Shown here in pieces: positions 16,178 to 24,761 of a stretch of 32,252 bases of DNA; the first letter of the stretch is position 1; each line of letters starts with the position of its first letter. Made by a program: the position numbers and the translations under genes. The notes under the pieces are model-generated. The model was not told where the DNA came from and made no database searches. It saw only the letters and a program-made list of their open reading frames with translations. The stretch is from an uncultured Clostridia bacterium (GTDB taxonomy: Bacteria > Bacillota > Clostridia > Christensenellales > QALW01), in assembly GCA_934434555.1 (NCBI GenBank), contig CAKRZX010000025.1, positions 1-32,252 of the forward strand, given 5' to 3'.

Positions 16178-16210
16178 ACAAAATAAGGCTCCGCGTTTTT
16201 ACGGAGCCTT
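16178..16210 (-). terminator. Terminator of the mutarotase-like gene
   Basis: On the minus strand AAGGCTCCG, an eight-base loop, CGGAGCCTT (perfect 9-bp stem), then ATTTTG. The stem begins 11 bases past the stop codon. Confidence 0.8.
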
Positions 16211-16221
16211 TAACCTTAATT

Positions 16222-17118
16222 TCAGATATACTTATTAAAAATCTCTTCAATCGCGTCCTCATCGCGGGCATCGGGCATTTTTTCCCTGTGAAGTTCCCAT
16301 TCTTCAACGTGAACCGCCATATCGCCGGGGGCAAGGTGCATAAGGGGCGAAAGCGTTTCACACTCAGTCATATAATCACAGATATACGTTTCAAATGAAA
16401 CACCGAAATCGGGGTACATCGCCTCCGGTTCAACGGGATAGCGCTTTATAAACAGGCAATCCTTATTGAAAATTCCCGCCCAGCCGCAGGGATTGTCCAC
16501 GCCGAGTTTGAAAGGCTTTTCGTTCGCGGGGTCTGATTTAAGGGTTATAAACTTATCGCCCCAGTAAACGCGCGTGTCATTGATGTGCGAATAGGGCCAC
16601 AGCGATATGCGGCGGTTAGGCAGCAGGGCCTGATAATGTTCGGGTTCGGGAATAACTTCAAGTCCTCCGTTAGCGGTAACGGTAAGCGCCCATACAGCCA
16701 GGTCCACATCCCACGCGCCGGTATTGGTAATTCGGTGTTCAACCGTTACGCGGGGAGAGTCTTCCGAAAGGGTGATTACCATTTCCTTTTGCGTGCGGGA
16801 GAAATCTTCCGCCGGCGGAGTAAGGGTAACAACATTATCTTTTATCGAATAATCTATGGGGAAATTGTCTGCGGGATATGAACGGGGTGATGCCTCGGGC
16901 GAATGCCATACTCTGTGCCCGCCGTAAATTTTCCATTCATCACCGCCGGAGGTGCCTACCTGATCTTCTTTTTCGCAGAACATATTTTCGCCGCCGATAA
17001 GCGAATAACGGATAATCCTCGGACCAACTTCAAGTGTTGCAACAAGCTGCACGTGATCATTTTCAATAAACAGGCACTTGTCCCAGCCCGCATAGGGCGC
17101 TTCATAAATCTTTACCAT
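16222..17118 (-). CDS. Mutarotase-superfamily (DUF4380-like) protein
   Basis: A 298-residue predicted beta-sandwich protein, probably related to aldose-1-epimerases and to DUF4380. Visible landmarks are GPRIIRYSLIGGENMF (residues 32-47), GGHRVWHSPE and a late WHxxP-like region; the first resembles the start of galactose-mutarotase folds, in which the protein holds a sugar. A function in sugar handling is inferred only from the fold. There is no signal peptide, so it is cytoplasmic. It follows the metallophosphoesterase gene by 16 bases on the same strand, so the two probably form an operon, and ends at a terminator. Confidence 0.7.
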   Translation of the reverse strand: MVKIYEAPYAGWDKCLFIENDHVQLVATLEVGPRIIRYSLIGGENMFCEKEDQVGTSGGDEWKIYGGHRVWHSPEASPRSYPADNFPIDYSIKDNVVTLTPPAEDFSRTQKEMVITLSEDSPRVTVEHRITNTGAWDVDLAVWALTVTANGGLEVIPEPEHYQALLPNRRISLWPYSHINDTRVYWGDKFITLKSDPANEKPFKLGVDNPCGWAGIFNKDCLFIKRYPVEPEAMYPDFGVSFETYICDYMTECETLSPLMHLAPGDMAVHVEEWELHREKMPDARDEDAIEEIFNKYI

Positions 17119-17134
17119 AATAAAACCTCCGATT

Positions 17135-17815
17135 TTATATTATCTCACGCAAGGTGAAATCTATCATATCACAGGACGAAAGAACATATCTTATCCCGTT
17201 ATGAACCGTTTCCTCAGCCTCTTTTCTGTCCACTCCGTGAAGATGCCCGTAAACGCATATGTTTACGCCGTATTCTTCCATTATCGGGCAGAATTCGCCG
17301 TAAATGCCGTTCTGCACGGGCGGATAGTGAAGCATTACTATAATCTTTGAATTTTCGTCTTTAAGTTTTGCCGCCGCTTTAAGCGTAAGTTCAAGGCGCA
17401 TTTTTTCCCGCCGGAAAATCTTTTTATCCTGTACGGTATCGCCGTCAGTCCAGCCGCGGGTGCCCGCAAAAATGAAATCGCCTATTTTCAATGCATCATT
17501 CTGCAAAACGAATGTATTTCCGTCAAGCACTTCCCGCACTTTTGTTACCGAACTCCACCAAAAATCGTGATTTCCGCGAATCATTATCTTTTTCCCCGGC
17601 AATGCGCTTATGGCTTCAATGTCCGGCAGTGCCTCGCTTAACTGCATCGCCCACGAAATATCCCCCGCAATCAGAACCGCATCTTCATCTTTAACTTTTT
17701 TTATCCAGTCCTCCCGAATCTTTTCCCAATGCCCCTGCCAGCGCTGACCGAACATATCCATTGTCTTATCCTTGCTGCCGGGCAGATGCAGATCCGAAAC
17801 GGTGTATATCTTCAT
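17135..17815 (-). CDS. Calcineurin-like metallophosphoesterase
   Basis: A 226-residue enzyme that hydrolyses phosphoesters with two metal ions. All motifs of the superfamily are present: D8-L-H10, G51-D52, G81-N-H-D84, H-Y-P-P and G-H-L-H-G near the end. The substrate is unknown; relatives include nucleotide and protein phosphatases. ATG start after AGTGAGG. It is the first gene of a probable two-gene operon with the mutarotase-like gene. Confidence 0.93.
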   Translation of the reverse strand: MKIYTVSDLHLPGSKDKTMDMFGQRWQGHWEKIREDWIKKVKDEDAVLIAGDISWAMQLSEALPDIEAISALPGKKIMIRGNHDFWWSSVTKVREVLDGNTFVLQNDALKIGDFIFAGTRGWTDGDTVQDKKIFRREKMRLELTLKAAAKLKDENSKIIVMLHYPPVQNGIYGEFCPIMEEYGVNICVYGHLHGVDRKEAEETVHNGIRYVLSSCDMIDFTLREII

Positions 17816-17847
17816 TTATTACCTCACTTATGTACTCTCACTGTTAT

Positions 17848-17876
17848 ATGATATCATAAAACAGAAAATTTTTCAA
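17848..17876 (-). promoter_or_regulatory. Promoter of the metallophosphoesterase operon
   Basis: TTGAAA (17871-17876) and TATCAT (17848-17853) on the minus strand with a 17-base spacer. A TATAAT at 17877-17882 on the plus strand may serve the divergent gene, but its -35 is poor. Confidence 0.55.
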
Positions 17877-17915
17877 TATAATTAGTAAAAAATAATGGCT
17901 TTCGGAGGCAAAAAA

Positions 17916-18854
17916 ATGAGAGATTTTATTTTATCCGACGGCGAAACGCTTTTCAGAGCCGCGCTCAATCAAAAAGGACATCTTGTTTTAAGCGAAGCAC
18001 GCGGCGAACAGATTACGGCGCAGAACGTTATCTTTCCTCACCCCTGCCTGCGCTTTTCCTGTGATATTGACACTTGCGGCACGGTTCACGCGGCGGCGGT
18101 TACAAAAAATACGCTTACGTATATCACGTACTCAAAAGGGAAGTCAAGCACCACGCACCTTATGCATCTGCCCGAAAAATTTTCCGTCACAAGTGTAATG
18201 ATAAATGCCGAAAAGGATATCCGGCTTCACTATTCCGTAAAAAGCGCCGAAGGAAGCGCAATAATAGAATATACGCTTTCGGGTGAAGAATGGAAAGGAA
18301 GAAATCTGCTTACCTGCCCCGAAGACGCGGAATTGCTGTGCCTTAAAAAGGGCACGGAAGAATGCTATGTTTTCAAGAACGGAATCGTGAACCCTTACAG
18401 CGGAGCGGAAATCTTTTTCTGCCGCGCAAAGCCCGATTTTACACAGGTGGTCCGTGACGGCATTGTGTTTGTTTCCGGTGAAACGGTATATAAAAACGGC
18501 GAAGAAATTGCTTTGGGCGAGGCAGTATATGCCCTTGACGGCGAGCGCATACTTATAAGCGAAAGCGGGAAACTGAAAGAAATGATTTGTTCGCCCTCTC
18601 TGCGCCCGTCGGGAGAAGCAAGTTTCCCCCGCGGAGCAAAAGAATATGTGTTCTGTTCGCCCTCGAATAACAAGCGCATTATTATTTCACCGCCTTTCCC
18701 CTATATCCGCACGGAGCCGCAAAAAACATCGGGCGCGGGAATAATGCAGGAAGTTTATATGCAGCAGCGTGCGATTTTCGCCTTGCAGGCAGAAGTCAAG
18801 GAACTGAAAAACCGTTTGCGCAGGCTCGAAGACAGACAAGAAAACCGCCGTTAA
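17916..18854 (+). CDS. Hypothetical protein with C-terminal coiled coil
   Basis: I do not recognise this family. It has 312 residues from the ATG at 17916, chosen because CGGAGG lies seven bases upstream; an in-frame ATG at 17895 overlaps that site. Residues 1-~265 appear to be short beta strands in repeated turns, as in a beta-propeller-like sensor or scaffold domain (inference from pattern only). Residues about 275-310 (MQQRAIFALQAEVKELKNRL onward) have heptad spacing and are likely a coiled coil, so the protein probably oligomerises. No signal peptide or membrane segment is seen. It is transcribed towards groESL and lies between the divergent phosphoesterase gene and the heat-shock promoter. 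Confidence 0.8.
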   Translation: MRDFILSDGETLFRAALNQKGHLVLSEARGEQITAQNVIFPHPCLRFSCDIDTCGTVHAAAVTKNTLTYITYSKGKSSTTHLMHLPEKFSVTSVMINAEKDIRLHYSVKSAEGSAIIEYTLSGEEWKGRNLLTCPEDAELLCLKKGTEECYVFKNGIVNPYSGAEIFFCRAKPDFTQVVRDGIVFVSGETVYKNGEEIALGEAVYALDGERILISESGKLKEMICSPSLRPSGEASFPRGAKEYVFCSPSNNKRIIISPPFPYIRTEPQKTSGAGIMQEVYMQQRAIFALQAEVKELKNRLRRLEDRQENRR

Positions 18855-18960
18855 AGTCATCAAGCGCAAAAAAAACGAGAAAAACAGAGTATATACTCAA
18901 AAACAGCAGAAATCAAGAGAAAACAATATATTTTTTCGGTTATACGTCCTTGAATAAAGT

Positions 18961-18989
18961 TTGCATTTATATGGTAAAATAAGTATGAT
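18961..18989 (+). promoter_or_regulatory. groESL promoter
   Basis: TTGCAT (18961-18966) and TATGAT (18984-18989) with a 17-base spacer, placing the transcript start at the edge of the CIRCE element. A second possible pair, TTGAAT (18950) and TAAAAT (18975), has a longer 19-base spacer. Confidence 0.65.
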
Positions 18990-18997
18990 ATGATGTG

Positions 18998-19024
18998 TTA
19001 GCACTCAAAGAGAGTGAGTGCTAA
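18998..19024. promoter_or_regulatory. CIRCE operator (HrcA site)
   Basis: TTAGCACTC (18998-19006), nine bases, GAGTGCTAA (19016-19024): the exact CIRCE consensus. HrcA bound here represses groESL until heat or misfolded protein draws GroEL away. hrcA itself is not in the window. Confidence 0.98.
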
Positions 19025-19043
19025 TAATTAAGGAGGAGTAAAT

Positions 19044-19331
19044 ATGACCATCAAACCTTTATTCGACAAAGTAGTTATTAAAAATTGCGAAGCGGAAGAA
19101 ACCACGAAAAGCGGAATAGTTCTTACCGGCAACGCCAAAGAGAAGCCACAGTTTGCAGAAGTAATTGCAGTTGGACCCGGCGGCGAAATAAACGGCAAGG
19201 AAGTTAAAATGGTAGTAAGCAAAGGACAGAAAGTAGTTTACAGTCAGTATGCGGGTACTCCCGTTAAACTTGACGGTACCGAATACATTGTAATAAGCCA
19301 GAACGATATTTTAGGCGTTATTGAAGGCTAA
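19044..19331 (+). CDS. groES: Co-chaperonin GroES
   Basis: The 95-residue lid of the GroEL folding chamber, with the usual length and landmarks: IKPLFDKVVIK at the N-terminus, the mobile-loop region EETTKSGIVLTGNAKEKPQ, and VGPGG and DGTEYIVISQNDILGVIEG at the end. ATG start after AAGGAGGAG. It lies directly downstream of the CIRCE operator and is the first gene of the groES-groEL pair, 14 bases before groEL. Confidence 0.98.
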   Translation: MTIKPLFDKVVIKNCEAEETTKSGIVLTGNAKEKPQFAEVIAVGPGGEINGKEVKMVVSKGQKVVYSQYAGTPVKLDGTEYIVISQNDILGVIEG

Positions 19332-19345
19332 GGAGGACGATTATT

Positions 19346-20974
19346 ATGGCAAAACAGTTCAAATACGGTGAAGAAGCACGCAGGTCTTTGCAGACAGGCG
19401 TTGACATTTTGGCGGACACGGTAAAAATTACGCTGGGTCCCAAGGGCAGAAACGTGGTTCTTGATAAGAAATACGGCTCACCCCTTATAAATAATGACGG
19501 TGTTACCATTGCCAAAGAAATCGAGCTTGAAGACCCCTTTGAGAATATGGGTGCTCAGCTTGTAAAGGAAGTTTCGGTTAAAACGAACGATGTTGCCGGC
19601 GACGGCACAACAACTGCGGCGGTTCTTGCACAGGCTATTTTCCGTGAGGGTGCAAAGAACGTTGCGGCCGGCGCTAATCCGATGGTTCTGCGCAGGGGTA
19701 TCCTTTCCGCCGTTGACGTTGCGGTAGAGGAACTTAAAAAGATTTCCAAACCCGTTGAAAGCAAAAAGGCAATCGCACAGGTTGCGTCGATTTCAGCCGG
19801 CGACAGTGAAATAGGCGGTCTTATTGCCGACGCTATGGAGAAAGTAGGCAAAGACGGCGTTATTACGGTCGAAGAATCAAAGACGATGAAAACCGAACTC
19901 AACCTTGTAGAAGGTATGCAGTTTGACCGCGGTTACGCATCGCCCTATATGGCTACCGATACCGACAAGATGGAAGCGGTTCTTGATAACCCTCTTATCC
20001 TTATTACCGACAAGAAAATATCCAACATTCAGGAAATCCTGCCCATACTTGAACAGATTGTTCAGCAGGGCAAGAAGCTGCTTATCATAGCCGACGATAT
20101 CGAGAGCGAACCCCTTGCAACGCTTGTTGTAAACAAACTCCGCGGCACGTTCAACGTTGTTGCCGTAAAAGCTCCGGGCTTCGGCGACAGAAGAAAGGCT
20201 ATGCTTCAAGATATCGCAATCCTTACCGGCGGTAAGGTTATTTCCGAGGAACTGGGTTATGAGCTTAAAGACGCAACCCTTGATATGCTGGGCCGCGCAC
20301 GCACCGTTAAAGTTGACAAGGAAAACACCACAATCGTTGAGGGCGCGGGCAACAAAGAGGAAATCAGCGCACGCGTTCAGTCAATCCGTGCACAGATTGC
20401 CGAGACCACAAGCGATTATGACAAAGAAAAACTTCAGGAGCGTCTGGCTAAACTTGCCGGCGGCGTAGCGGTTATACAGGTAGGTGCCGCAACGGAAGTT
20501 GAAATGAAGGAAAAGAAGCTGCGCATTGAGGACGCTCTTGCCGCAACAAAGGCTGCTGTTGAAGAGGGTATCGTTCCCGGCGGCGGCGCAGCGCTTCTGA
20601 GCGTTGCTCCTGCGGTTCGCGAGCATATGGAAACCCTTTCGGGCGATACAAAAACAGGTGCCGCCATCGTGGTACGCGCCCTTGAAGAGCCTATGCGTCA
20701 GATTGCCGCAAATGCGGGTCTTGAAGGCTCTGTAATAGTTGCCAAAGTTCTTGAAAACAGTGACCCCAACTACGGTTACGATGCCGCTTGCGATGAGTAC
20801 TGCAATATGGTTGAAAAGGGCATTATCGACCCCACAAAGGTAAGCCGTACAGCCCTTACAAACGCGGCAAGCGTTGTTGCAACAATGCTTACCACCGAGT
20901 GCCTTGTTGCCGATATTCCCGCACCCGAACCGGCTGCACCCGCAGCCCCCGGCGGAATGGGCGGAATGTATTAA
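19346..20974 (+). CDS. groEL: Chaperonin GroEL
   Basis: 542-residue ATP-driven chaperonin that folds proteins in a double ring capped by GroES. Family sequences are plain: LGPKGRNVVLDKKYGSPLINNDGVTIAKE, the ATP-binding DGTTTA, and a Gly/Met-rich C-terminus (GGMGGMY). Length and start (ATG after AAGGAGGA) are normal. It is repressed with groES through CIRCE and is followed by a terminator. No unusual features seen. Confidence 0.99.
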   Translation: MAKQFKYGEEARRSLQTGVDILADTVKITLGPKGRNVVLDKKYGSPLINNDGVTIAKEIELEDPFENMGAQLVKEVSVKTNDVAGDGTTTAAVLAQAIFREGAKNVAAGANPMVLRRGILSAVDVAVEELKKISKPVESKKAIAQVASISAGDSEIGGLIADAMEKVGKDGVITVEESKTMKTELNLVEGMQFDRGYASPYMATDTDKMEAVLDNPLILITDKKISNIQEILPILEQIVQQGKKLLIIADDIESEPLATLVVNKLRGTFNVVAVKAPGFGDRRKAMLQDIAILTGGKVISEELGYELKDATLDMLGRARTVKVDKENTTIVEGAGNKEEISARVQSIRAQIAETTSDYDKEKLQERLAKLAGGVAVIQVGAATEVEMKEKKLRIEDALAATKAAVEEGIVPGGGAALLSVAPAVREHMETLSGDTKTGAAIVVRALEEPMRQIAANAGLEGSVIVAKVLENSDPNYGYDAACDEYCNMVEKGIIDPTKVSRTALTNAASVVATMLTTECLVADIPAPEPAAPAAPGGMGGMY

Positions 20975-20993
20975 TTTCTCAAAAAGCAAATTT

Positions 20994-21027
20994 AAGCAGA
21001 TGTCAAAAAAGGCATCTGCTTTTTTTG
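20994..21027 (+). terminator. groESL terminator
   Basis: AAGCAGATG, a ten-base loop, CATCTGCTT, then TTTTTTT. The T-tract abuts the -35 of the next promoter. Confidence 0.93.
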
Positions 21028-21056
21028 TTGAATTTTTCAAAGAAATATTATATAAT
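21028..21056 (+). promoter_or_regulatory. Promoter of the PqqD-S26 gene
   Basis: TTGAAT (21028-21033), a 17-base spacer and perfect TATAAT (21051-21056), 28 bases before the ATG. Confidence 0.75.
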
Positions 21057-21084
21057 AGTGTCATATCAAAAAGGGAGCGGCACA

Positions 21085-21744
21085 ATGAAAAAATACAGCA
21101 CACCCGACGTAATAATTTCGGGCAAAACGGTTGACGGACACAGGGTATTAAAACTAAATTCCTACGCAAGTGAGATTCTTGACGCGCTGAAATCCGGTAA
21201 ATCGGAAAAGGAAACCGCTCTTTTATTAATTGAAAAGTACGGATTAAGTAACGCCGAGGCAGAAGAAAACATAAATCTGATTCTAAGCGTGCTGCGCGGT
21301 GAAAATGACGGAATAAAAATAGAAGAGAAAATAAACGAGAACGGAAAAATAGTAAGCAGTGTTTCGGGGTTCAGTATGTATCCGCTGCTTAAAAATCAGC
21401 GTGATACCGTTACGGTTGAAAAAATATCACGCAGATTGAAAAAATACGACGTTCCCCTTTACAGACGAAACGAAAAACATATACTTCACCGCGTTATCGC
21501 CGTTAAAGATAACGGATATATTATCCGCGGCGACAATTGCTTTTTTATTGAAACCGACATCAAAGACGAAAATGTTTTAGGCGTTATGACGTCTTTCTGC
21601 CGCAACGGACACGTTCACTCAACAGACGAATTCGGCTATAAGCTTTACAGCCGAATATGGGTTTTTATTTACCCCTTGCGCTTTATTCTTCGCCGCCTGC
21701 GCAATCTTTTATCCGTTTTCAGGCAAAAATATCGTAAACATTAA
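21085..21744 (+). CDS. PqqD-like domain fused to ER-type S26 signal-peptidase-like protease
   Basis: 219 residues with two parts. Residues about 5-72 resemble PqqD, a small winged-helix domain that in other systems binds the leader of a ribosomally made peptide (HRVLKLNSYASEILDALKSG and the EKETALLLIEKYG helix). Residues about 88-175 resemble S26/SipW-type signal peptidases: the nucleophile is S97 in SGFSMYPLL, the general base appears to be H135 in HRVIAV rather than the lysine of bacterial-type signal peptidases, and R-G-D-N (148-151) follows. The end is basic and hydrophobic (IWVFIYPLRFILRRLRNLL) and may touch the membrane. The ATG follows AGGGAG. No peptide precursor, radical SAM enzyme or transporter was recognised nearby. 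Its 3' end overlaps the nagA-like gene by 26 bases, tail to tail. Confidence 0.8.
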   Translation: MKKYSTPDVIISGKTVDGHRVLKLNSYASEILDALKSGKSEKETALLLIEKYGLSNAEAEENINLILSVLRGENDGIKIEEKINENGKIVSSVSGFSMYPLLKNQRDTVTVEKISRRLKKYDVPLYRRNEKHILHRVIAVKDNGYIIRGDNCFFIETDIKDENVLGVMTSFCRNGHVHSTDEFGYKLYSRIWVFIYPLRFILRRLRNLLSVFRQKYRKH

Positions 21745-22849
21745 ATTCGCCGTCAAACACGGTAAACAGCGCATCAAATCCCGGGGCAATTCTGCCCTTA
21801 TTTTTCAGCCCCATAACCTCTGCGGGCGTCTGTGTAATCATTTTTACCGCCGAGGCAATATCTATGCCTGAATCTGCTGCAACCTTAACCAAGCGGTCGC
21901 TTGTTGCAATACTGCCAGCAAACGCGCTTTTATCAAGAAGCTTTGCAACACCGTCCTCAATAACAAAAGGCACCGCACAGTCCAAGTAAGCTTCGCCTTC
22001 CTTGCCCTTTCCTGCGGGGCGTAATGCGTCCGTTATCAGGCACACCCTGTCATCGCCCTTTATTTTTACAACCATCTTTATAAGCTCTTTCGGCAAATGG
22101 CATCCGTCACAGATTATTTCAACAAACAGCTCATCAAGCAAAAATGCACTTTCAACAACACCCAAATGCCTGAAACCGTTATGCCGTGTTACCGTAGATG
22201 TACATGAATACAGATGCGTAATCAGCCTGTTTCCCTCTTTTAGGGCGGAAAGAATGTCACTGTACTCCGCCGAAGAATGTGCGGTTGCCCCAACCGTGCC
22301 GTTCTCTTTAAGCGCTTTGGCGAACTCTCCGTCCCTGTCTTTTTCGGGAGCATAATCCCAGCGTGCAATGATATCGCCGTACTTTTCCAACAGAGAGCAA
22401 TATTCTTCCCTGTTAATATCCCTTATTACGCCTTCCGCCTGTCCGCCGCACATTTCCTTTGCAAGATACGGCCCTTCCAAGTGTACCCCGGGAATCTCAA
22501 CCTTACAGCTGTTTTTAACACGTCTTGCACATTCAAGGACACGCACAGTCGAACAGTAATCGGTTGCGGAAATCGTAGGATACATTACCCTTGTGCCGTG
22601 TGCAAAATGGATTGCCGCGGCTTTTTCAAATGCCTCTTCCGTTGCATCAATAAACTCATATCCTCCGCCGCCGTGGCAATGCAGGTCAATAAAGCCCGGT
22701 GCTATATACATTCCGTGCAAATCGACCTTTTCGCCTCTGCCGTCCGTATGTTCTTTTACCGAAACGATTTTTTCTCCGTCAACGGCAATATCAAATCCGT
22801 CAAGAATTCTGCCGTCGGTAATTATTCTGCCGTTTGTGATTATTTTCAT
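21719..22849 (-). CDS. nagA: N-acetylglucosamine-6-phosphate deacetylase family protein
   Basis: Amidohydrolase that in its family removes the acetyl group from GlcNAc-6-phosphate. 376 residues, normal length. Metal and active-site motifs are present: H57-x-H59 (GFIDLHCHGG), VHLEGPYL, ATAHSS, ITHLYS and LITDALRPAG. Where typical NagA reads HLFNAM this protein has HLYSCT, so the substrate pocket may differ. Last gene of a four-gene operon, overlapping the upstream oxidoreductase gene by four bases (ATGA). No obvious terminator follows; its end overlaps the convergent PqqD-S26 gene. Confidence 0.88.
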   Translation of the reverse strand: MKIITNGRIITDGRILDGFDIAVDGEKIVSVKEHTDGRGEKVDLHGMYIAPGFIDLHCHGGGGYEFIDATEEAFEKAAAIHFAHGTRVMYPTISATDYCSTVRVLECARRVKNSCKVEIPGVHLEGPYLAKEMCGGQAEGVIRDINREEYCSLLEKYGDIIARWDYAPEKDRDGEFAKALKENGTVGATAHSSAEYSDILSALKEGNRLITHLYSCTSTVTRHNGFRHLGVVESAFLLDELFVEIICDGCHLPKELIKMVVKIKGDDRVCLITDALRPAGKGKEGEAYLDCAVPFVIEDGVAKLLDKSAFAGSIATSDRLVKVAADSGIDIASAVKMITQTPAEVMGLKNKGRIAPGFDALFTVFDGEFNVYDIFA

Positions 22850-23691
22850 AATACTTCCGCTTCTTTTTTTGTCTTGTATGAACGCTCGATTGCATCAAGC
22901 ACCTTTACAGGATAAATAAGGTCATCGTAGCTCTGCGGCATTACACCGCTTTCAGCCATTTGCAGGAATTCATCCAGTTCATGCTCAAAGGTATATGACA
23001 CATTGTCGCACCGTGCCTCAAAAAACTTAAACTCTTCGCCGACAACATTCGCATAGTACATTTGCGAAGCATTGTAAAGCCCGAGAACATCATATGCCCC
23101 GTAGTTAAATATGCACGACAGCCTTTTTTTGTTTTCATCGGGAAAATATGCCGTAACCGATTTAACACCCTTGCCGAACACAGCAATCATAAGCTCGACA
23201 AGATGCTGTGAATAGAACCAAAATCCGCCGTATTTAGCCTCAGGACTTATCGGACATATGCACGTTCCGCCGGTAACTTTAATCTCTTTTTTAAGCCTGT
23301 TCAGCGGCTTTATCTCGTCAAGGAACTTCACACAGGAACCTCCGCAGAGAGGTACACCGTTTTCCTGTGCGATTTTTATAAGCTCACGTGCTTTTTCAAG
23401 ACTTGCGCAAAAGGGCTTATCAATAAAGCAGGGAATTCCCGCTTTAACATAAGGCATTGCATACTTATAATGATTGTCGCCGTGGCGTGCGGTAATCATA
23501 ACTGCATCAACCTTGCCTAAAAAACCGTCATATTTTTCTGCCTTAAAGCAATTAAACCTGTCAGTTGCGCCGTCCTCTTCGCTGAATACACCCTCTATAC
23601 TGACATCGCCGTATTTTTCTTTATTGGAATAAATCAAATTCCAAAATGCGTCTGCATGGGAATTTTCAACGCCTATAAGTGCTATTTTCAT
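22846..23691 (-). CDS. Gfo/Idh/MocA-family oxidoreductase, short form
   Basis: Likely NAD(P)-dependent sugar oxidoreductase, 281 residues, shorter than the ~340 typical of the family. The N-terminal nucleotide-binding segment is MKIALIGVENSHADAFW; the usual G-x-G-x-x-G is replaced by GVENSH. The family's E-K-P motif appears as D-K-P in CFIDKPFCAS. A shorter C-terminal domain follows. It overlaps both neighbours by four bases (the upstream oxidoreductase and the nagA-like gene), so the three are translated together. The loss of the glycine motif suggests altered cofactor binding or a non-classical role. Substrate unknown. Confidence 0.85.
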   Translation of the reverse strand: MKIALIGVENSHADAFWNLIYSNKEKYGDVSIEGVFSEEDGATDRFNCFKAEKYDGFLGKVDAVMITARHGDNHYKYAMPYVKAGIPCFIDKPFCASLEKARELIKIAQENGVPLCGGSCVKFLDEIKPLNRLKKEIKVTGGTCICPISPEAKYGGFWFYSQHLVELMIAVFGKGVKSVTAYFPDENKKRLSCIFNYGAYDVLGLYNASQMYYANVVGEEFKFFEARCDNVSYTFEHELDEFLQMAESGVMPQSYDDLIYPVKVLDAIERSYKTKKEAEVL

Positions 23692-24752
23692 ATTTTCATC
23701 TCCAACGGATTCTGCGCCCTTATCAAATCAATAACCTCAAACTGCTTTACCACCTGCTCAGGCGTAATTTTCATAGGTTTGTTTTCTGTTAAGAAAGCAT
23801 AAATCATATCATAGTACTTTTCTACTGCCGTATTAAACGAATCGCCGTCAAGGTCTATGTGCTTTTCTGTCCAATCGAGTTGCTCCCAGCAATATGCGGG
23901 ATATCCCTCCGCATTCGAGAGCGGTTCAAGAACAAGCTTCTGCTTCGGTGCGGTTTCGGGATTATAATATTTACAGTCAACGGTTTTCATCGTGGCTTTA
24001 AGTGTTCCGTATTGGCAGTGAACCACATATAAATTCTCCGCATATGCATTGCATTTTGAAAGCTCTATGTCCACAAGCGGCTTGCCGGGCGCCGTTAAAA
24101 CTATTTTTGCCCAATCCTCCGCATCTCCGAAGGTATTTACTCTGTCAAGTTTTGAAAACACGCTTATCGGGCTGTCAAAGCCTAAAATGTCAAGGGCTTG
24201 GTCAAGAGGATGCGGCCCCGTATTACGTACCTCTCCGCCATTAAAGTTTTGGCAGGTCTGCCAATCCCATCGGCGCGAAAATCCCGAAAACGAAAGGCTG
24301 TACTGCACAGGTCTGCCCAAAATACCCGAATCTATTATTTTCCTGATTTCCGTATAATACGGCGCAAACCGCGACTGCTGAAACACATTAAGCAGTTTGC
24401 CCGTTTTCTTAGCCTGTGCGACTACCCTTTCACACTCCTCACGGTTTTTGGCAAATGGCTTTTCGCACACAACATTAAATCCGTGATTCAATAAATCAAT
24501 TGTTATGTCCGCATGCATATAAGAAAATGTACTGTTTACAACCAAGTCTATGTCTTTTCTTCCGAACAGCTCACGGTAATCTTCGTATACATCGCACTTA
24601 TATTCATCCTTTGCGCGGTTTCTTCTGTTTTCAAGTGCATCCACAACGGCAACAACATTGAATTTCGTGTTTCTTTCGCTCTTAAAAAAAGCACCGTGGA
24701 TATCTCTTCCGCTTCTGCCCTGCCCAATTACGGCAATGTTCAGTTTTTTCAT
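23688..24752 (-). CDS. Gfo/Idh/MocA-family oxidoreductase
   Basis: NAD(P)-dependent oxidoreductase of 354 residues, a standard length. It has the nucleotide-binding loop IAVIGQGRSGRDIHGAF (residues 5-21) and the E-K-P motif in VVCEKPFAKN, followed by the family's C-terminal alpha/beta substrate domain. Family members oxidise or epimerise sugars and inositols, and some are NAD-dependent glycosidases (GH109). It lies nine bases after the NagB-like gene and overlaps the second oxidoreductase by four bases. Substrate unknown; the operon points to a 2-amino or 2-acetamido sugar derivative. Confidence 0.9.
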   Translation of the reverse strand: MKKLNIAVIGQGRSGRDIHGAFFKSERNTKFNVVAVVDALENRRNRAKDEYKCDVYEDYRELFGRKDIDLVVNSTFSYMHADITIDLLNHGFNVVCEKPFAKNREECERVVAQAKKTGKLLNVFQQSRFAPYYTEIRKIIDSGILGRPVQYSLSFSGFSRRWDWQTCQNFNGGEVRNTGPHPLDQALDILGFDSPISVFSKLDRVNTFGDAEDWAKIVLTAPGKPLVDIELSKCNAYAENLYVVHCQYGTLKATMKTVDCKYYNPETAPKQKLVLEPLSNAEGYPAYCWEQLDWTEKHIDLDGDSFNTAVEKYYDMIYAFLTENKPMKITPEQVVKQFEVIDLIRAQNPLEMKI

Positions 24753-24761
24753 ATTTACACC

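Noticed and set aside
20381..21169. Minus-strand 262-residue frame opposite groEL
   Set aside because: Antisense shadow of a highly conserved gene, without a family match or ribosome site.
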